DNA of 64,000 bases from Clostridium aciditolerans (GCF_016316925.1 NZ_JAEEGB010000005.1:124001-188000), one strand, 5' to 3'. Counted from the stretch's first letter, positions 48,478-59,366 are shown. Made by a program: numbers and translations. Notes: generated by a model from the letters alone, not told the origin.

Positions 48478-51400
48478 CTAGTTAGCTAGATCAAATACAT
48501 CTAGCTCTTCATCTTTTATTCCTTTAATCCTAACATCTACCATAGCCTTGAAAGTGTCTAAAGCTGTTATGACTCCTATATTTCTTTCAATAGCTGCCCT
48601 TCTTATATGGAAGCCATCTCTCTTTGAATCGTTACCTTTAGTTGGAGTGTTAACTACTAAATCTACTTCTCCATTTTTAATTACATCTATTATATTAGGA
48701 TGCTCTTCACTAAGTTTTCTAACTTCTCTTACTTCTACATCAGCATCTCTTAAAAGCTGTGCTGTTTTTGAAGTTGCTGCAAACTTGAATCCTAGCTTAT
48801 GAAGTTCTTTTGCTATTGGCAAGAACTCTTGCTTATCGTGATCATTTATTGTAGCAAGTATAGTTGATCCTGCTTTGTTGGTGAACATGTTAGCTGCTAC
48901 AAATCCTTTATATAAAGCTTCTTCTATTGTCTTTCCAACTCCTAAAACCTCTCCTGTAGACTTCATTTCAGGTCCTAGTGAAACTTCAACCTTTGGAAGT
49001 TTTTGTGTAGAGAATACAGGTACCTTTACAGATACTAATTCTGGTTCTTTGTATATATCTACACCATAACCTAAGTCTCTTAATTTCTCTCCAAGCATAA
49101 CTCTAGTTGCTATATCTACTATAGGCACCTTACTTACCTTGCTTATATATGGTACAGTTCTTGATGCTCTTGGGTTAACTTCTATAACGTAAAGCTCCCC
49201 TTTAAACTCTATGAACTGAATATTTATCATTCCCTTTATTCCTATTCCTAAAGCAAGCTTTTTAGTAAACTCTAGTATTTTTTCTTTTATATTAGAACAT
49301 ATATTTTGACTTGGATACATGGTTATACTGTCCCCTGAGTGTACTCCTGCTCTTTCAAGATGTTCCATTATTCCTGGTATCAATATATCTTCTCCATCGG
49401 ATATAGCATCTACTTCTATTTCTCTACCCATAAGATACTTGTCTATTAGTATTGGATTCTTCTTATCCTTTTGGAAGGCATTTGATAGATAGTATATAAG
49501 CTCCTTTTCATCGTAGGTTATTTCCATACCCTGGCCCCCAATTACGTAAGAAGGTCTTACAAGTACTGGGAATCCTAACTTTCTAGCCTCTTCTAAGCCA
49601 TCTTCTACACTCCAGATTCCCTTTCCTTTAGGTCTTGATATTCCTAGTTTCTCAAGCAGAGCATCAAACTTTTCTCTATCTTCTGCCATATCTATCTGAT
49701 CTGCAGTAGTTCCGAGCGTAGGTATATTCTTTTCCTTTAGGAACTCGGCAAGCTTAATAGCTGTTTGTCCCCCGAACTGAAGAATTACACCATTAGGTTT
49801 TTCTTTTTCTATTATGTTTAATACATCTTCTTCTGTAAGAGGCTCAAAATATAATTTATCTGATATATTAAAGTCGGTACTTACTGTTTCAGGATTATTA
49901 TTTACTATTATTGTTTCTATTCCTAATTTTCTAAGAGCTATTACACAGTGTACTGAAGCATAGTCAAACTCTATACCTTGACCTATTCTAATTGGACCTG
50001 ATCCTATAACTATAACTTTCTTCTTATCTGAAACCTCTACTTCATCGTAAGTTTCATAAGTTGAGTAGTAATATGGCGAAAGTGCTTCAAACTCTCCTCC
50101 ACAGGTATCAACCATTTTGTATACTGGAGTTATTCCCCATATGTTTCTAAGTCTATATACATCTTCTGGGCAAACTCTTAGCATATCTGCTATTCCTTTA
50201 TCGGAAAAGCCTTTTCTCTTTAATTTATATAGCCATTCTTTATCTAAATCACCTATTTTGCTAAGTCTTAATCTCTGCTCTTCTTCCACAATCCACTTAA
50301 ACTTCTCAATAAAGAATTTGTCTATTCCTGTTATTTCTGCAACCTTATCTATTCTATAATCACGTCTTAGCATTTCAGCTAGGGCAAATATTCTTTCATC
50401 ATCTGGAGTGATTACTCTTTCTTTTAATTCTGCCATACTTAATTCTCTAAACTTTTTATGCTCCAGTGAGTATTTTCCTATTTCTAAGGATCTTATTCCC
50501 TTTAGGAAAGCAGCCTCAAAATTGCTTCCTATGGACATTATCTCTCCTGTTGCCATCATTTTAGTTCCCAAAGCTCTGTCTGCTCCATGGAATTTATCAA
50601 AAGGCCATTTTGGAATTTTAACTACTACATAATCTAATGATGGTTCAAAACATGCATAGGTCTTTTGCGTAACTGCATTTTTAATTTCATCTAATCCATA
50701 ACCTAGTGCAATTTTTGCAGCTAATTTAGCTATTGGATATCCTGTAGCCTTTGATGCTAGTGCAGAAGAACGGCTTACTCTTGGATTTATTTCTATTACT
50801 GCATACTCGAAGGAATGTGGATTTAGTGCAAACTGTACATTACATCCTCCTTCTATTCCTACAGCATTTATTATATCTATCGATGCACTTCTAAGCATCT
50901 GATATTCTTTATCTGATAAGGTTTGGCTTGGTGCTACAACTATACTGTCTCCTGTATGAATACCTACTGGATCTATATTCTCCATATTACATACAGTAAT
51001 GCAGTTTCCAAAGCTATCTCTCATTACTTCATACTCAATTTCCTTCCATCCCTTGACACTCTTTTCAAGAAGTACTTGACCTATAGTACTTAATTGAAGT
51101 CCTAGTGCTAAAGTCTGCTCTAATTCTTCTTCGTCGTTAGCTATTCCACCGCCAGTTCCCCCTAGGGTATAAGCTGGTCTAACTATAACTGGATAGCCTA
51201 TTTTATTTGCAAAGGCTTTTCCACTTTCCATGTCAGTAATTATTTCGCTTTGTATAACAGGTTGGTTTATTCTATTCATCATATTTCTGAAAAGCTCTCT
51301 ATCTTCTCCTTCTTTTATGGATTCAATAGATGTGCCTATAACTCTTACATTGTATTTTTCTAGTATACCTTTATCATAAAGCTCTACAGCTAAGTTTAAG

Positions 51401-51684
51401 CCTGTCTGTCCTCCCATTCCTGCAAGAAGGCTGTCTGGTCTTTCTTTTGCCATAACTTTCTCTACAAATTCTACTGTTAAAGGTTCTAGATAAATCTTAT
51501 CTGCTACTTCTTTATCCGTCATTATTGTAGCTGGATTGCTGTTTATAAGTACAACCTCTACTCCCTCTTCCTTTAAAGCTTGGCAAGCTTGCGTTCCTGA
51601 GTAATCAAACTCCGCTGCTTGACCTATAACTATTGGACCTGATCCTATAACTAAAACTTTCTTTATATCTCTATTTAATGGCAT
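48478..51684 (-). CDS. carB: Carbamoyl-phosphate synthase large subunit
   Basis: 1068 residues, normal length. Two homologous ATP-grasp halves: the first starts with [28 protein letters not shown], the second with [25 protein letters not shown] near 555. [11 protein letters not shown] and [12 protein letters not shown] are the ATP-binding loops, and the C-terminal 150 residues the MGS-like allosteric domain ([18 protein letters not shown]). Makes carbamoyl phosphate from bicarbonate and ammonia supplied by CarA for pyrimidines and arginine. ATG at 51684 follows AGGAGGTAGCCAAT. Confidence 0.98.
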   Translation of the reverse strand: MPLNRDIKKVLVIGSGPIVIGQAAEFDYSGTQACQALKEEGVEVVLINSNPATIMTDKEVADKIYLEPLTVEFVEKVMAKERPDSLLAGMGGQTGLNLAVELYDKGILEKYNVRVIGTSIESIKEGEDRELFRNMMNRINQPVIQSEIITDMESGKAFANKIGYPVIVRPAYTLGGTGGGIANDEEELEQTLALGLQLSTIGQVLLEKSVKGWKEIEYEVMRDSFGNCITVCNMENIDPVGIHTGDSIVVAPSQTLSDKEYQMLRSASIDIINAVGIEGGCNVQFALNPHSFEYAVIEINPRVSRSSALASKATGYPIAKLAAKIALGYGLDEIKNAVTQKTYACFEPSLDYVVVKIPKWPFDKFHGADRALGTKMMATGEIMSIGSNFEAAFLKGIRSLEIGKYSLEHKKFRELSMAELKERVITPDDERIFALAEMLRRDYRIDKVAEITGIDKFFIEKFKWIVEEEQRLRLSKIGDLDKEWLYKLKRKGFSDKGIADMLRVCPEDVYRLRNIWGITPVYKMVDTCGGEFEALSPYYYSTYETYDEVEVSDKKKVIVIGSGPIRIGQGIEFDYASVHCVIALRKLGIETIIVNNNPETVSTDFNISDKLYFEPLTEEDVLNIIEKEKPNGVILQFGGQTAIKLAEFLKEKNIPTLGTTADQIDMAEDREKFDALLEKLGISRPKGKGIWSVEDGLEEARKLGFPVLVRPSYVIGGQGMEITYDEKELIYYLSNAFQKDKKNPILIDKYLMGREIEVDAISDGEDILIPGIMEHLERAGVHSGDSITMYPSQNICSNIKEKILEFTKKLALGIGIKGMINIQFIEFKGELYVIEVNPRASRTVPYISKVSKVPIVDIATRVMLGEKLRDLGYGVDIYKEPELVSVKVPVFSTQKLPKVEVSLGPEMKSTGEVLGVGKTIEEALYKGFVAANMFTNKAGSTILATINDHDKQEFLPIAKELHKLGFKFAATSKTAQLLRDADVEVREVRKLSEEHPNIIDVIKNGEVDLVVNTPTKGNDSKRDGFHIRRAAIERNIGVITALDTFKAMVDVRIKGIKDEELDVFDLAN

Positions 51685-51750
51685 ATTGGCTACCTCCTGA
51701 ATTTTAAATTTATAGCAACTTATAAAAATAATACGACGTATTATTTTTTA

Positions 51751-51943
51751 GAGGACAGTTGACAGTGGACAATTGACAGTGAAGGTAAGTTTTCTTCCTT
51801 GCGTCAGAAAACTATTATATTTCTAAGTTTAAGCTCGTTTCGCTAATGCGAAACATTGCATTATATATATTAAAGATTTTTCGAAGCACAGCGGAGAAAA
51901 ATCCTCATTCACTGTCCTCTGTCCACTGTCAATTGTCAACTTG
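51751..51943. repeat. MITE-like element between carA and carB
   Basis: Long terminal inverted repeats, GAGGACAGTTGACAGTGGAC with AATTGACAGTGA on the left and TCACTGTCCTCTGTCCACTG with TCAATTGTCAAC on the right, bound about 190 bases with no coding capacity. Motifs GACAGTGGAC and AATTGACAG repeat within the arms. Such elements occur at many places in clostridial genomes. Here it sits in the 283-base carA-carB gap, so the transcript of the pair must pass through a large hairpin. Confidence 0.75.
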
Positions 51944-51971
51944 TAAAAATTTTGTGACACAAAATTTTTAT
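51943..51971 (-). terminator. Hairpin at the end of carA
   Basis: AAAAATTTTGTG pairs with CACAAAATTTTT around the carA stop codon. It is AT-rich and has only a short tail, so it may be an attenuating or protective hairpin, not a full terminator. Confidence 0.4.
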
Positions 51972-53017
51972 TCTGCGTATTCCATAAATCTATCAAATAT
52001 ATAGTCGCTGTCCTTTGGGCCTGGGCATGCTTCTGGATGGAACTGCACTGAGAAAATAGGTAAACTATTGTGCTTCATTCCTTCTATAGTTTCATCATTC
52101 ATACTTACATGGGTTACCTTCATATTATCTGGCAGTATATTTACGTAATATCCATGGTTTTGAGAAGTTATATGAACTCTGTTTGCTTCCAAATCTTTAA
52201 CAGGGTGATTACATCCTCTATGTCCAAACTTAAGCTTTGTTGTTTTTCCTCCAAGGCTTAAAGCCAAAAGTTGATGTCCTAAGCATATTCCAACAATCGG
52301 TTTTTTACCTACTAACTTCTTTATATTTTCTATAACATCCGTTAAATCCTCTGGGTCTCCTGGACCATTAGATAAGAATATCAAATCTGGGTTTACACTT
52401 AAAACATCTTCAGCCTTTGTATCTGCTGAGAAAACTGTTACTTTACATTTTCTATTTAGGAAGGATCTAACTATATTCTGCTTTATGCCAAAGTCCATAA
52501 TAGCAACGTGTTTTCCACTTCCCTCTACTACATACTTTTCTTTAACAGTTACATTTTGCACCGCTTCTCTATTAGAGAAGGCTTCTATTTTATTCTTAAC
52601 TTCTTCATGAGAAACATCTTCTAAAGTTATTATTCCTTTCATAGTTCCATTGTTTCTCAGTATTTTAGTTAAAGCTCTTGTATCTATTCCTTCTAATCCT
52701 ATAACCTTATTTTGTTTTAGGTAATCTTCTAATTCTAATTCAGATCTAAAATTACTTGACGCATTGCATTTTTCTCTGACAATGAATCCTTTAACCTTAG
52801 GAGATTTTGATTCCATATCTTCTAAATTTATACCATAGTTTCCTATAAGCGGATAAGTCATTGTGACAATCTGACCATAGTAGGATGGGTCTGTAAGAAT
52901 CTCTTGATACCCTGTCATTCCAGTATTGAATACAACCTCTCCAACACTGTCCTTTAGGTAGCCAAATGCATTTCCTTGAAATGTTATTCCATTTTCTAAT
53001 ATAAGTTTTGCTTTCAT
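51968..53017 (-). CDS. carA: Carbamoyl-phosphate synthase small (glutaminase) subunit
   Basis: 349 residues. The N-terminal domain is followed by a class I glutamine amidotransferase with nucleophile cysteine in VGICLGHQLLALSLGG near residue 243 and the histidine and glutamate in FSVQFHPEACPGP. NMLSNGPGDP-type residues appear as FLSNGPGDPED. It supplies ammonia to CarB, which lies downstream beyond a MITE-like repeat. ATG at 53017 follows AGGAGGTCTATTT. A PyrR-type attenuator stands upstream. Confidence 0.97.
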   Translation of the reverse strand: MKAKLILENGITFQGNAFGYLKDSVGEVVFNTGMTGYQEILTDPSYYGQIVTMTYPLIGNYGINLEDMESKSPKVKGFIVREKCNASSNFRSELELEDYLKQNKVIGLEGIDTRALTKILRNNGTMKGIITLEDVSHEEVKNKIEAFSNREAVQNVTVKEKYVVEGSGKHVAIMDFGIKQNIVRSFLNRKCKVTVFSADTKAEDVLSVNPDLIFLSNGPGDPEDLTDVIENIKKLVGKKPIVGICLGHQLLALSLGGKTTKLKFGHRGCNHPVKDLEANRVHITSQNHGYYVNILPDNMKVTHVSMNDETIEGMKHNSLPIFSVQFHPEACPGPKDSDYIFDRFMEYAE

Positions 53018-53089
53018 AAATAGACCTCCTCAATTTGCTATAGTAAAAATACACTTTTTGTTGAAGGCCTTTCTTTATTCAAAAGAAAA

Positions 53090-53218
53090 GGGTAATAAGA
53101 AGATTAAATTTTAAAAATTAATCTTCCCATTACCCGTTATAGTTATAGTATTCACCTTTTTTTTCACACAACAAAAAAATATCATCATAATTATACCTCT
53201 TCCTGGCCTCACAGGACC
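53090..53218 (-). promoter_or_regulatory. PyrR-type attenuator upstream of carA
   Basis: The minus strand has GGTCCTGTGAGGCCAGGAAG at 53218-53199, matching the PyrR binding loop (purine-rich TCC-N-GNGAGG core). About 60 bases on a terminator forms from GGGTAATGGGAAGATTAA and TTAATCTTCTTATTACCC (53135-53090), followed by TTTTCTTTT. UMP-bound PyrR would favour the terminator, so carA and carB are repressed when pyrimidines are plentiful. pyrR itself is not in the window. Confidence 0.75.
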
Positions 53219-53391
53219 AAATTAAAGTGTATTTTTTACTTTATTTTCACAGCTAATTTTAATTCATATTTTCAAAACTGTCAAGAGCTGATATTGCACC
53301 TTGATTTTAAATATTATTTATTATGGTAGCTTAATTAGACTTACACTTTCTATATTTACTTATTACTTCTCCTATTTTCATTATCCTCACT

Positions 53392-53559
53392 TTATCTTTT
53401 AATATTTAAAAGTTTATTGTACTCATTTAAATACTTGTCCAATTCTTGACTAAGTGAAATTAACTCTCCATCCGTTAAAAATTCTTTTTCCTGAATCATT
53501 TGACATATTAAGCCTCTCAATTCTTCTATCTTTGATAATAATTCTTCCATAATTAACAT
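53392..53559 (-). CDS. Spo0E-like aspartyl-phosphate phosphatase
   Basis: A 55-residue protein if started at the ATG at 53559, five bases after GAGGA; the frame can be opened at TTG 53580. The family signature SQELDKYLNEY with preceding IEELRGLICQM is clear. These small helical-hairpin proteins dephosphorylate Spo0A-P in Bacillus and are common in clostridia. It stands alone and supports a spore-forming host. Confidence 0.82.
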   Translation of the reverse strand: MLIMEELLSKIEELRGLICQMIQEKEFLTDGELISLSQELDKYLNEYNKLLNIKR

Positions 53560-53637
53560 AATGTCCTCACTTTCTAGCAAATATATTAAATGTACGATTA
53601 TTGTGCTAATTTTAGGGGGGTACTAAAAATAAAAATA

Positions 53638-53670
53638 TAAAAAAGCCGGAAATCTAATTCCAGCTTTTTT
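53638..53670 (-). terminator. Terminator of sodC
   Basis: AAAAAGCTGGAATT pairs with ATTTCCGGCTTTTTT on the minus strand, with T runs on both sides, so it may act in both directions. It lies 11 bases past the sodC stop. Confidence 0.85.
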
Positions 53671-53680
53671 ATATTTTTAG

Positions 53681-54175
53681 TTAGAAATACATACGAGGCA
53701 TTGGTTGGGGAACATTTTGATAGACTCTAATTACTCCGCATGCAATGCGTTTACCAGATGCACCTGCTGGCTGTGTACGATAATCATCTGGACTCTCATG
53801 TATTATTACTGTTTTACCTATTATGTCTCTAACTCTAAACTTGTCTGTAAAAAATGTCATTCTAGCATATCCATTATTAGAGAAAAGTACTGGAAAATCT
53901 CCAGCATGGTTCCCATGAGGTTGTTTTGTAGGATTCCAGTGTTCTCCAGCAGAAGCAAATGGATTCTTAGGGTCTCCTATATTGCAGCTTCCACCTTCAT
54001 GTATATGGAATCCATGAGGACCAACCTGTGGCGTTCTAGCTGTACCTGGTCTATATTTAGGAAGTCCTTTTACTTCTACCTGTACTTCCACACCGCCAGG
54101 AACATCTCTAAAATATACAACACCATTAAGGCTTGGAGCCAGATTCCCTCCTCGTATTTGAGCTACAGCATTCAT
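53681..54175 (-). CDS. sodC: Cu/Zn superoxide dismutase
   Basis: 164 residues with the complete metal-site set: HGFHIHEGGSC (copper histidines plus disulfide cysteine), HGNHAGDFPVL (zinc ligands and aspartate), IIHESPDDYRTQPAGASGKRIACG (copper histidine, electrostatic loop arginine-like region and second cysteine). No signal peptide is seen; it begins MNAVAQIRGGNLAPSLNG. Such cytosolic-looking SodC-like proteins occur in spore formers, where YojM-type and spore-coat roles are known. ATG at 54175 follows CTGGAGGTAAAAC. Confidence 0.88.
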   Translation of the reverse strand: MNAVAQIRGGNLAPSLNGVVYFRDVPGGVEVQVEVKGLPKYRPGTARTPQVGPHGFHIHEGGSCNIGDPKNPFASAGEHWNPTKQPHGNHAGDFPVLFSNNGYARMTFFTDKFRVRDIIGKTVIIHESPDDYRTQPAGASGKRIACGVIRVYQNVPQPMPRMYF

Positions 54176-54305
54176 GTTTTACCTCCAGTTTTTAATCCAT
54201 TATCATTATATGCAGTAGCCGCTAATATGGTTCCACCGAACCTTGTTTCTTTATATACGCCTATTTCGTTAATCCATGGAGTAGATTTTGGTGTGCTAAT
54301 ATAGG

Positions 54306-54332
54306 CAGGCTGATAGTATATCTACCAGCCTG
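54306..54332 (-). terminator. Hairpin downstream of the penicillin-binding protein gene
   Basis: CAGGCTGGTAGATATACTATCAGCCTG-type stem (CAGGCTG/CAGCCTG with GATA pairing) 16 bases past the stop at 54348. The T run is poor, so this is a weak terminator call. Confidence 0.45.
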
Positions 54333-54347
54333 TTGTTGTATGCCTTA

Positions 54348-56129
54348 CTATTTTCCTAAAACATTTTCCTCGCCTTTAATCGCCATATAGTTAAATATCT
54401 GCTTAAATAATTCTCTTGCTACAGGAGCAGAAACATCTCCGGCATAGTAATTTGAACTATCTGGTTCATCAACACTTACTAAAATTGTTATTTTAGGATC
54501 ACTTACTGGAGCCATGCCTGCAAAAGATGACATGTATACTCCTGGAGCATATCTACCAGTGGCAGGATCTGCTACTTGGGCAGTACCTGTTTTTCCTCCA
54601 ATGTTTAATCCTTCTACAAAAGCGTTTTTACCTACACCTTCAGTAACAACCTTTTCTAAATCTCCTCTCAAATTAGCAGCTAAATTTGTATCAAAAACCT
54701 TCTTTTTATTATAATCGCTAAACTCTTTATCAATAGTCATCTTATTACTATCATCAAGATGAGCAATGCTCTTCATAACGTGAGGTTTTACCCATGTGCC
54801 TCCATTTGCAATTGCGTTGAAAGCTGCCATATATTGGACCTGAGTAACTCCTAAGCCTTGTCCAAAAGCTATTGATGCTAAATCTACTGCGTTTACTTGG
54901 CTTGCTTTTCTCAAAATTCCTGGTGATTCTCCTGGCAAGTCAATACCGGTCTTCTGTCCAAATCCCATTTTTTGTGCAAAAGCTAGAAGCTTGTCCTTAC
55001 CCAATTTGTTTCCCAACTGAGCAAAGCCTACATTGCAAGAGTTCTTTATTATATCTACAAAACTTTCATTACCATGACCATCTAGATTCCAGCAGTGAAT
55101 TACTGTAGTTCCTATTTTTATGCTTCCACCGCAGGCATATCCATCATTTATGCCTATATTATTTTCTAAAGCATCAGCAGCAGTTATAACCTTAAAAATA
55201 GACCCCGGTTCAAAAGTATCCTGAACGGAAGGGTTTTTCCAGATGTTGCTTTCCCCTTTAGAACCTTCCGAATCCTTTTGTGGCTTACTAGGATCATAAC
55301 TTGGTTTACTTGTCATTGCTAGTATTTCACCATTTTTAGGATTCATAACCATAATATTTACAGCTTTTGCTTTATTATCAACTACAGCTTTTTCTGCTGC
55401 CTTCTCTACATAGTCTTGAATTGTTTCGTCTATGGTTAAAATAACATCTTTGCCATCTACAGGCTTTACATACTGTTGATCTTCATAAGGAAGCTGATTG
55501 TTTTTTACATCTTTTTCATAAGTTAGAGTTCCCGGAGTTCCGGAAAGTTCTTTATTGTAACTTAGCTCAACTCCTGAGATACCTTTACCTTCATAATTAA
55601 TACGACCTAACACATTAGTTAAAAAATTGTTATTTGCATAATATCTTTTTGTATCTGGTGAAATAACAATACCTCTAATATTTAGTGCCTTAATTTTATC
55701 TACCTCCGCCTTTTCAACTTGCCTTTTTAATATGGCAGAACTAGCTGGCAAACCACTTGGTAATGTAGTATTAAATATTTTAATTATATCTTCCTTTTTC
55801 ATGTTGACTATTGGAACAAGCTTATCTGCCAGTTCATCAAAGGTCATGTTTTTATTTTTCAAAGTATCTTTCAATGTTATTAAATCTAAATCTATCTGAT
55901 AAACATTAACGCTTATAGCTAACTCATTATTGCTTCTATCTAATATTCTTCCTCTTTTGGCATTAATTTGTATTTCACTTTTTTGTTGTTCATAGGCTTT
56001 ACTTTTATACTTGTCCGCTGTTACTGCCATTACATAAAAAAGTCGTCCTACTAATGAAAAAAATATAAAGAATAAAAATATGAAAATGATCATAAATCTA
56101 TGTTTTAAATTATTTTTTTTATTTTTCAT
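54348..56129 (-). CDS. Class B penicillin-binding protein (PBP2/SpoVD type)
   Basis: 593 residues: one N-terminal membrane anchor (MIIFIFLFFIFFSLVGRLFYVMA), a dimerisation domain of about 150 residues, and a transpeptidase with SIFK (about residue 308), SCN (NSCNVGFAQLG) and KTGTAQ (about 513). It crosslinks septal or spore-cortex peptidoglycan. There is no PASTA domain, unlike many SpoVD proteins, and it is not next to mra or spo genes, so I do not assign a symbol. ATG at 56129 follows AAAGGAGCTTAAG. Confidence 0.9.
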   Translation of the reverse strand: MKNKKNNLKHRFMIIFIFLFFIFFSLVGRLFYVMAVTADKYKSKAYEQQKSEIQINAKRGRILDRSNNELAISVNVYQIDLDLITLKDTLKNKNMTFDELADKLVPIVNMKKEDIIKIFNTTLPSGLPASSAILKRQVEKAEVDKIKALNIRGIVISPDTKRYYANNNFLTNVLGRINYEGKGISGVELSYNKELSGTPGTLTYEKDVKNNQLPYEDQQYVKPVDGKDVILTIDETIQDYVEKAAEKAVVDNKAKAVNIMVMNPKNGEILAMTSKPSYDPSKPQKDSEGSKGESNIWKNPSVQDTFEPGSIFKVITAADALENNIGINDGYACGGSIKIGTTVIHCWNLDGHGNESFVDIIKNSCNVGFAQLGNKLGKDKLLAFAQKMGFGQKTGIDLPGESPGILRKASQVNAVDLASIAFGQGLGVTQVQYMAAFNAIANGGTWVKPHVMKSIAHLDDSNKMTIDKEFSDYNKKKVFDTNLAANLRGDLEKVVTEGVGKNAFVEGLNIGGKTGTAQVADPATGRYAPGVYMSSFAGMAPVSDPKITILVSVDEPDSSNYYAGDVSAPVARELFKQIFNYMAIKGEENVLGK

Positions 56130-56224
56130 CTTAAGCTCCTTTGTGCTTTAATATATGTGCTATTATTAATATCGTTTAATTGGTAGCTTCACTTTATTTT
56201 AACAAATTCTCTGACTCACTACAA

Positions 56225-56262
56225 CGAAAAAAAATAGAGACATACAACTTAATATATGTCTC
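56225..56262 (-). terminator. Orphan strong terminator upstream of the penicillin-binding protein gene
   Basis: On the minus strand GAGACATA pairs with TATGTCTC across a 10-base loop, followed by TATTTTTTTT. No gene ends just before it: tnaA has its own terminator at 56490. The 220 bases between the two show no ORF but contain TATAAT near 56320, so an attenuated leader or a small RNA is possible. Confidence 0.6.
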
Positions 56263-56489
56263 CACAAGACTAGGAATGTTTTAATCTATTCTATATTCTT
56301 TTACATATTTTATTATACAGACTCTTTGTGACAACTATGTTACAATATTAAAATAATTTATAGGAATTTTATCTACTCTATGCCATGCATTCCTTCTTTT
56401 TCTTTAAGTAATACCAATTACAAAAATGTAAAGAATTATTCTAATACAATTCTTTTAGATATACATCGAGGCACAGCTCCAAACAATAA

Positions 56490-56524
56490 AATAAATAGGT
56501 AGCCCCAAAAGAGACTACCTATTT
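56490..56524 (-). terminator. Terminator of tnaA
   Basis: On the minus strand AATAGGTAGTCTC pairs with GGGGCTACCTATT, followed by TATTTTATTG. It is 41 bases past the stop. Confidence 0.85.
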
Positions 56525-56564
56525 TAAATGCACAATCGGTATTTATGCCTTCATAAGTTTATCT

Positions 56565-57947
56565 TTATTCAATTGACTCTAAATATGCTTGGAAGTGACG
56601 AAGAATCGGTGGCTCCCATGTAATCTTATAGCCTTTAACGGATGCTGCTCTTTCTTTAATTGCAATCAAAGCATCTGCCATAATATCAATATGCGCTTGA
56701 GTATATACACGACGTGGAATTGCAAGTCTTGTAAATTCAAAGTCAGCTTTTAATTGCTTCTTCGTATCAGGATCATTACCCAACATGTAAGAACCTATAT
56801 CACATGTACGTATTCCCGCTTCTCTGTACAACTCAATTGCCAATGCTTGGCCTGGGAATTCGTAATATGGAATATGTGGGAACATTGCCTTTGCATCTAT
56901 GAATACACCATGACCACCTACAGGTGCTTGATATGCAATACCTGCATCATCTAAACGCCCTGCAAGGTATTCCATTTGGCCAATTCTATATCTTAAATAA
57001 TTCTCATCTAACCCTTCATACAAACCAATTGCTAAAGCTTCAAGGTCACGTCCGGATAAACCACCATAGGAAATAAATCCTTCAAAAGAAATGGTTCTAC
57101 CTTTAATTTTTTGGAATAATTCCGTATCTTCTTTGACACCAAGTAAGCCACCCATATTAACAATTGTATCTTTTTTAGCACTCATTGTAAAAGTATCTGC
57201 ATAACTAAACATTGTCTTAATGATTTCTTTGATAGACATATTCTTGCATTCTTCCTCACGCTGTTTAACAAAGAAAGCATTTTCTGCGTATCTAGCAGCA
57301 TCAATATTAAAGAGAATACCATATTTTTTACAAATAGCTGCTGTCTCTCTTACATTTGCTAAAGAAACAGGTTGTCCCCCTGCAGAATTATTAGTAATTG
57401 TCATAACAACAACGCCAATATTTTCAGGACCATATTGAAGAATAAGTTTTTCTAACTTCTCTGTATCCATATTTCCTTTAAAAGGTACTCTTAAAGATGG
57501 GTCTGAAGCTTCCTCTACAGTACAATCAATAGCTCTAGCTCCTGATAGTTCTACATGCGCTCTTGTTGTATCAAAGTGCATATTAGAAATTGAGTATTTT
57601 CCCTCGCCTAATAAAATTGGAAAAAGTACTTTTTCAGCAGCACGACCTTGATGTACAGGTTGAATATATTCATATCCAAAAATATCTTTACCTGCGTCAA
57701 CCAGTTTATAGTAACTGCTTGAACCTGCATAAGCTTCGTCGCCTCTCATTACTCCTGCCCATTGTTCCTGGCTCATAGCATTGGTTCCGCTATCTGTTAA
57801 AAGGTCAATATAACATTCTTCTCCTGCTAAATAAAACATATTATACTTTGCTCTTTTAAGTGCTTCTTCCCTTTCTTCTCTTGAAAGAACTTTTATAGTT
57901 TCTACCATTTTGATTCTAAATGGTTCTGGAATATATTTTACGCCCAT
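56565..57947 (-). CDS. tnaA: Tryptophanase
   Basis: A 460-residue beta-eliminating PLP lyase. The PLP lysine is in [18 protein letters not shown] near residue 260. [40 protein letters not shown] and [21 protein letters not shown] match tryptophanase, whereas tyrosine phenol-lyase has MERG in place of the IGS segment. It degrades tryptophan to indole, pyruvate and ammonia. ATG at 57947, SD AAGGAGGTAATAGT. A LysR regulator lies upstream on the same strand. No tnaC-like leader or TnaB permease was seen. Tyrosine phenol-lyase is the main alternative. Confidence 0.82.
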   Translation of the reverse strand: MGVKYIPEPFRIKMVETIKVLSREEREEALKRAKYNMFYLAGEECYIDLLTDSGTNAMSQEQWAGVMRGDEAYAGSSSYYKLVDAGKDIFGYEYIQPVHQGRAAEKVLFPILLGEGKYSISNMHFDTTRAHVELSGARAIDCTVEEASDPSLRVPFKGNMDTEKLEKLILQYGPENIGVVVMTITNNSAGGQPVSLANVRETAAICKKYGILFNIDAARYAENAFFVKQREEECKNMSIKEIIKTMFSYADTFTMSAKKDTIVNMGGLLGVKEDTELFQKIKGRTISFEGFISYGGLSGRDLEALAIGLYEGLDENYLRYRIGQMEYLAGRLDDAGIAYQAPVGGHGVFIDAKAMFPHIPYYEFPGQALAIELYREAGIRTCDIGSYMLGNDPDTKKQLKADFEFTRLAIPRRVYTQAHIDIMADALIAIKERAASVKGYKITWEPPILRHFQAYLESIE

Positions 57948-58149
57948 TTACTATTACCTCCTTTAATTTTCCACAATAATATGTCTTCTCAACATTTTAT
58001 GTTTTTTTGTTTAAACTCTTCTTACTGATAAGGTAATAGTAACACTTTTCTGTCAATTTGAATAAGATATTCTATTTATATTTCAGTTATTACTATTATT
58101 TATAACAACTGTATAGAAAACTAACTTTCAACCTGGCCCTCTATATTTA

Positions 58150-59052
58150 CTAAAATAGTTGCTCCAATATTTCAATAAAATCCAACACTTTCACTGGAAG
58201 ATTTTCTTTTTTTCGCTTAATCCACCCCATGCTTATCTGTATATTACAATTCGCAATTGGTATAGCTCTCACACCAATTTCTTTTTCAAGTTCTTTATCC
58301 CATGCAGTTTCTATACAAACCATATCTGTCATGTTCAAAAGTCTTAATCGTGTAAAATAGTCATTGACAAACATTGTTTTTTCAAATTGGGTGAAATGTA
58401 TTCCATCAACTTCGAATAAATAAGATAAGTTAGAGAAATAATCATCTGGAGAACGCATAATAGTGCAGTCAACAAGCTGAGACATTTCTATGGTTTCCTG
58501 ATTATACAAAGGACTACTTTTCCCAACATGTGCATACCATGTATTCTTTGCAAGCTCATGGTATTCAAGATTCTTCGACTCCAATAGATGCCGAACCTCT
58601 TTTTTTTGAACATCATTAATCTCTATTATGCCAATATCTGATTGAAGGTTTGCCACACTTTCAATGATATTTTGTACTCTTTCTTCCTTTAACGTCACCT
58701 CAATATATTGTTCCTTATTTCTATTATGAAATTCTCCCAAAACCTTATATAATATGGGACATGGGTAGGCAGCCACACTTATACTATTAGGTATTTCTTT
58801 AAGCGCAATACTCTGAATCATATCCACCTGTTTATGAATTGTTTTTACATATTTATACAACTTATATCCGTCTTCTGTCAATTTCACTCCTTTATTAGTT
58901 CGTTCAAATATCTTAATTTTTAATTCACTCTCTAGATTTCGGATAGCCTTACTCAGATTAGGTTGGCTAATGTAAAGCTCTTCAGCAGCCTTATTCATAC
59001 TATTTTTCTCAGCAATTTTTTCAAAGAATATTAACTGTTGTAATTGAATCAT
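58150..59052 (-). CDS. LysR-family regulator
   Basis: A 300-residue LysR protein started at ATG 59052, following AAGGAGGGCGTTT; the frame opens 17 codons earlier. The helix-turn-helix is in FFEKIAEKNSMNKAAEELYISQPNLSKAIRNLESEL and the effector domain follows with SVAAYPCPILYKV. The ligand is not predictable. It lies 200 bases upstream of tnaA, on the same strand, so tnaA is a plausible target but the arrangement is not the usual divergent one. Confidence 0.88.
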   Translation of the reverse strand: MIQLQQLIFFEKIAEKNSMNKAAEELYISQPNLSKAIRNLESELKIKIFERTNKGVKLTEDGYKLYKYVKTIHKQVDMIQSIALKEIPNSISVAAYPCPILYKVLGEFHNRNKEQYIEVTLKEERVQNIIESVANLQSDIGIIEINDVQKKEVRHLLESKNLEYHELAKNTWYAHVGKSSPLYNQETIEMSQLVDCTIMRSPDDYFSNLSYLFEVDGIHFTQFEKTMFVNDYFTRLRLLNMTDMVCIETAWDKELEKEIGVRAIPIANCNIQISMGWIKRKKENLPVKVLDFIEILEQLF

Positions 59053-59366
59053 AAACGCCCTCCTTACTGCACCCTTACTATATTTATTGCAATTATAACA
59101 CATTATATATATCCTTAAAGCAAATCCTTTAATATAATATGAGTAATTCTTAGATTTACAAAGAGCGATAGACTAGTTCTTAATAAACAAGCTTATTTAA
59201 ACCAAAATAAGCAATAGCTAAATAAAACAAGTATTTATTTTTAACCAATTATATAGTATTATATACTACATAAACAAGTATTAACTATGTATTTTTAAAT
59301 TATATTAGATTAATACTTATAACTAATAATTCATAGATATAATTATATAAGTTGGAGGTATAAATT

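Noticed and set aside
52797-53054. 85-codon frame overlapping the start of carA
   Set aside because: Out-of-frame shadow of carA; the carA start has a clear ribosome site.
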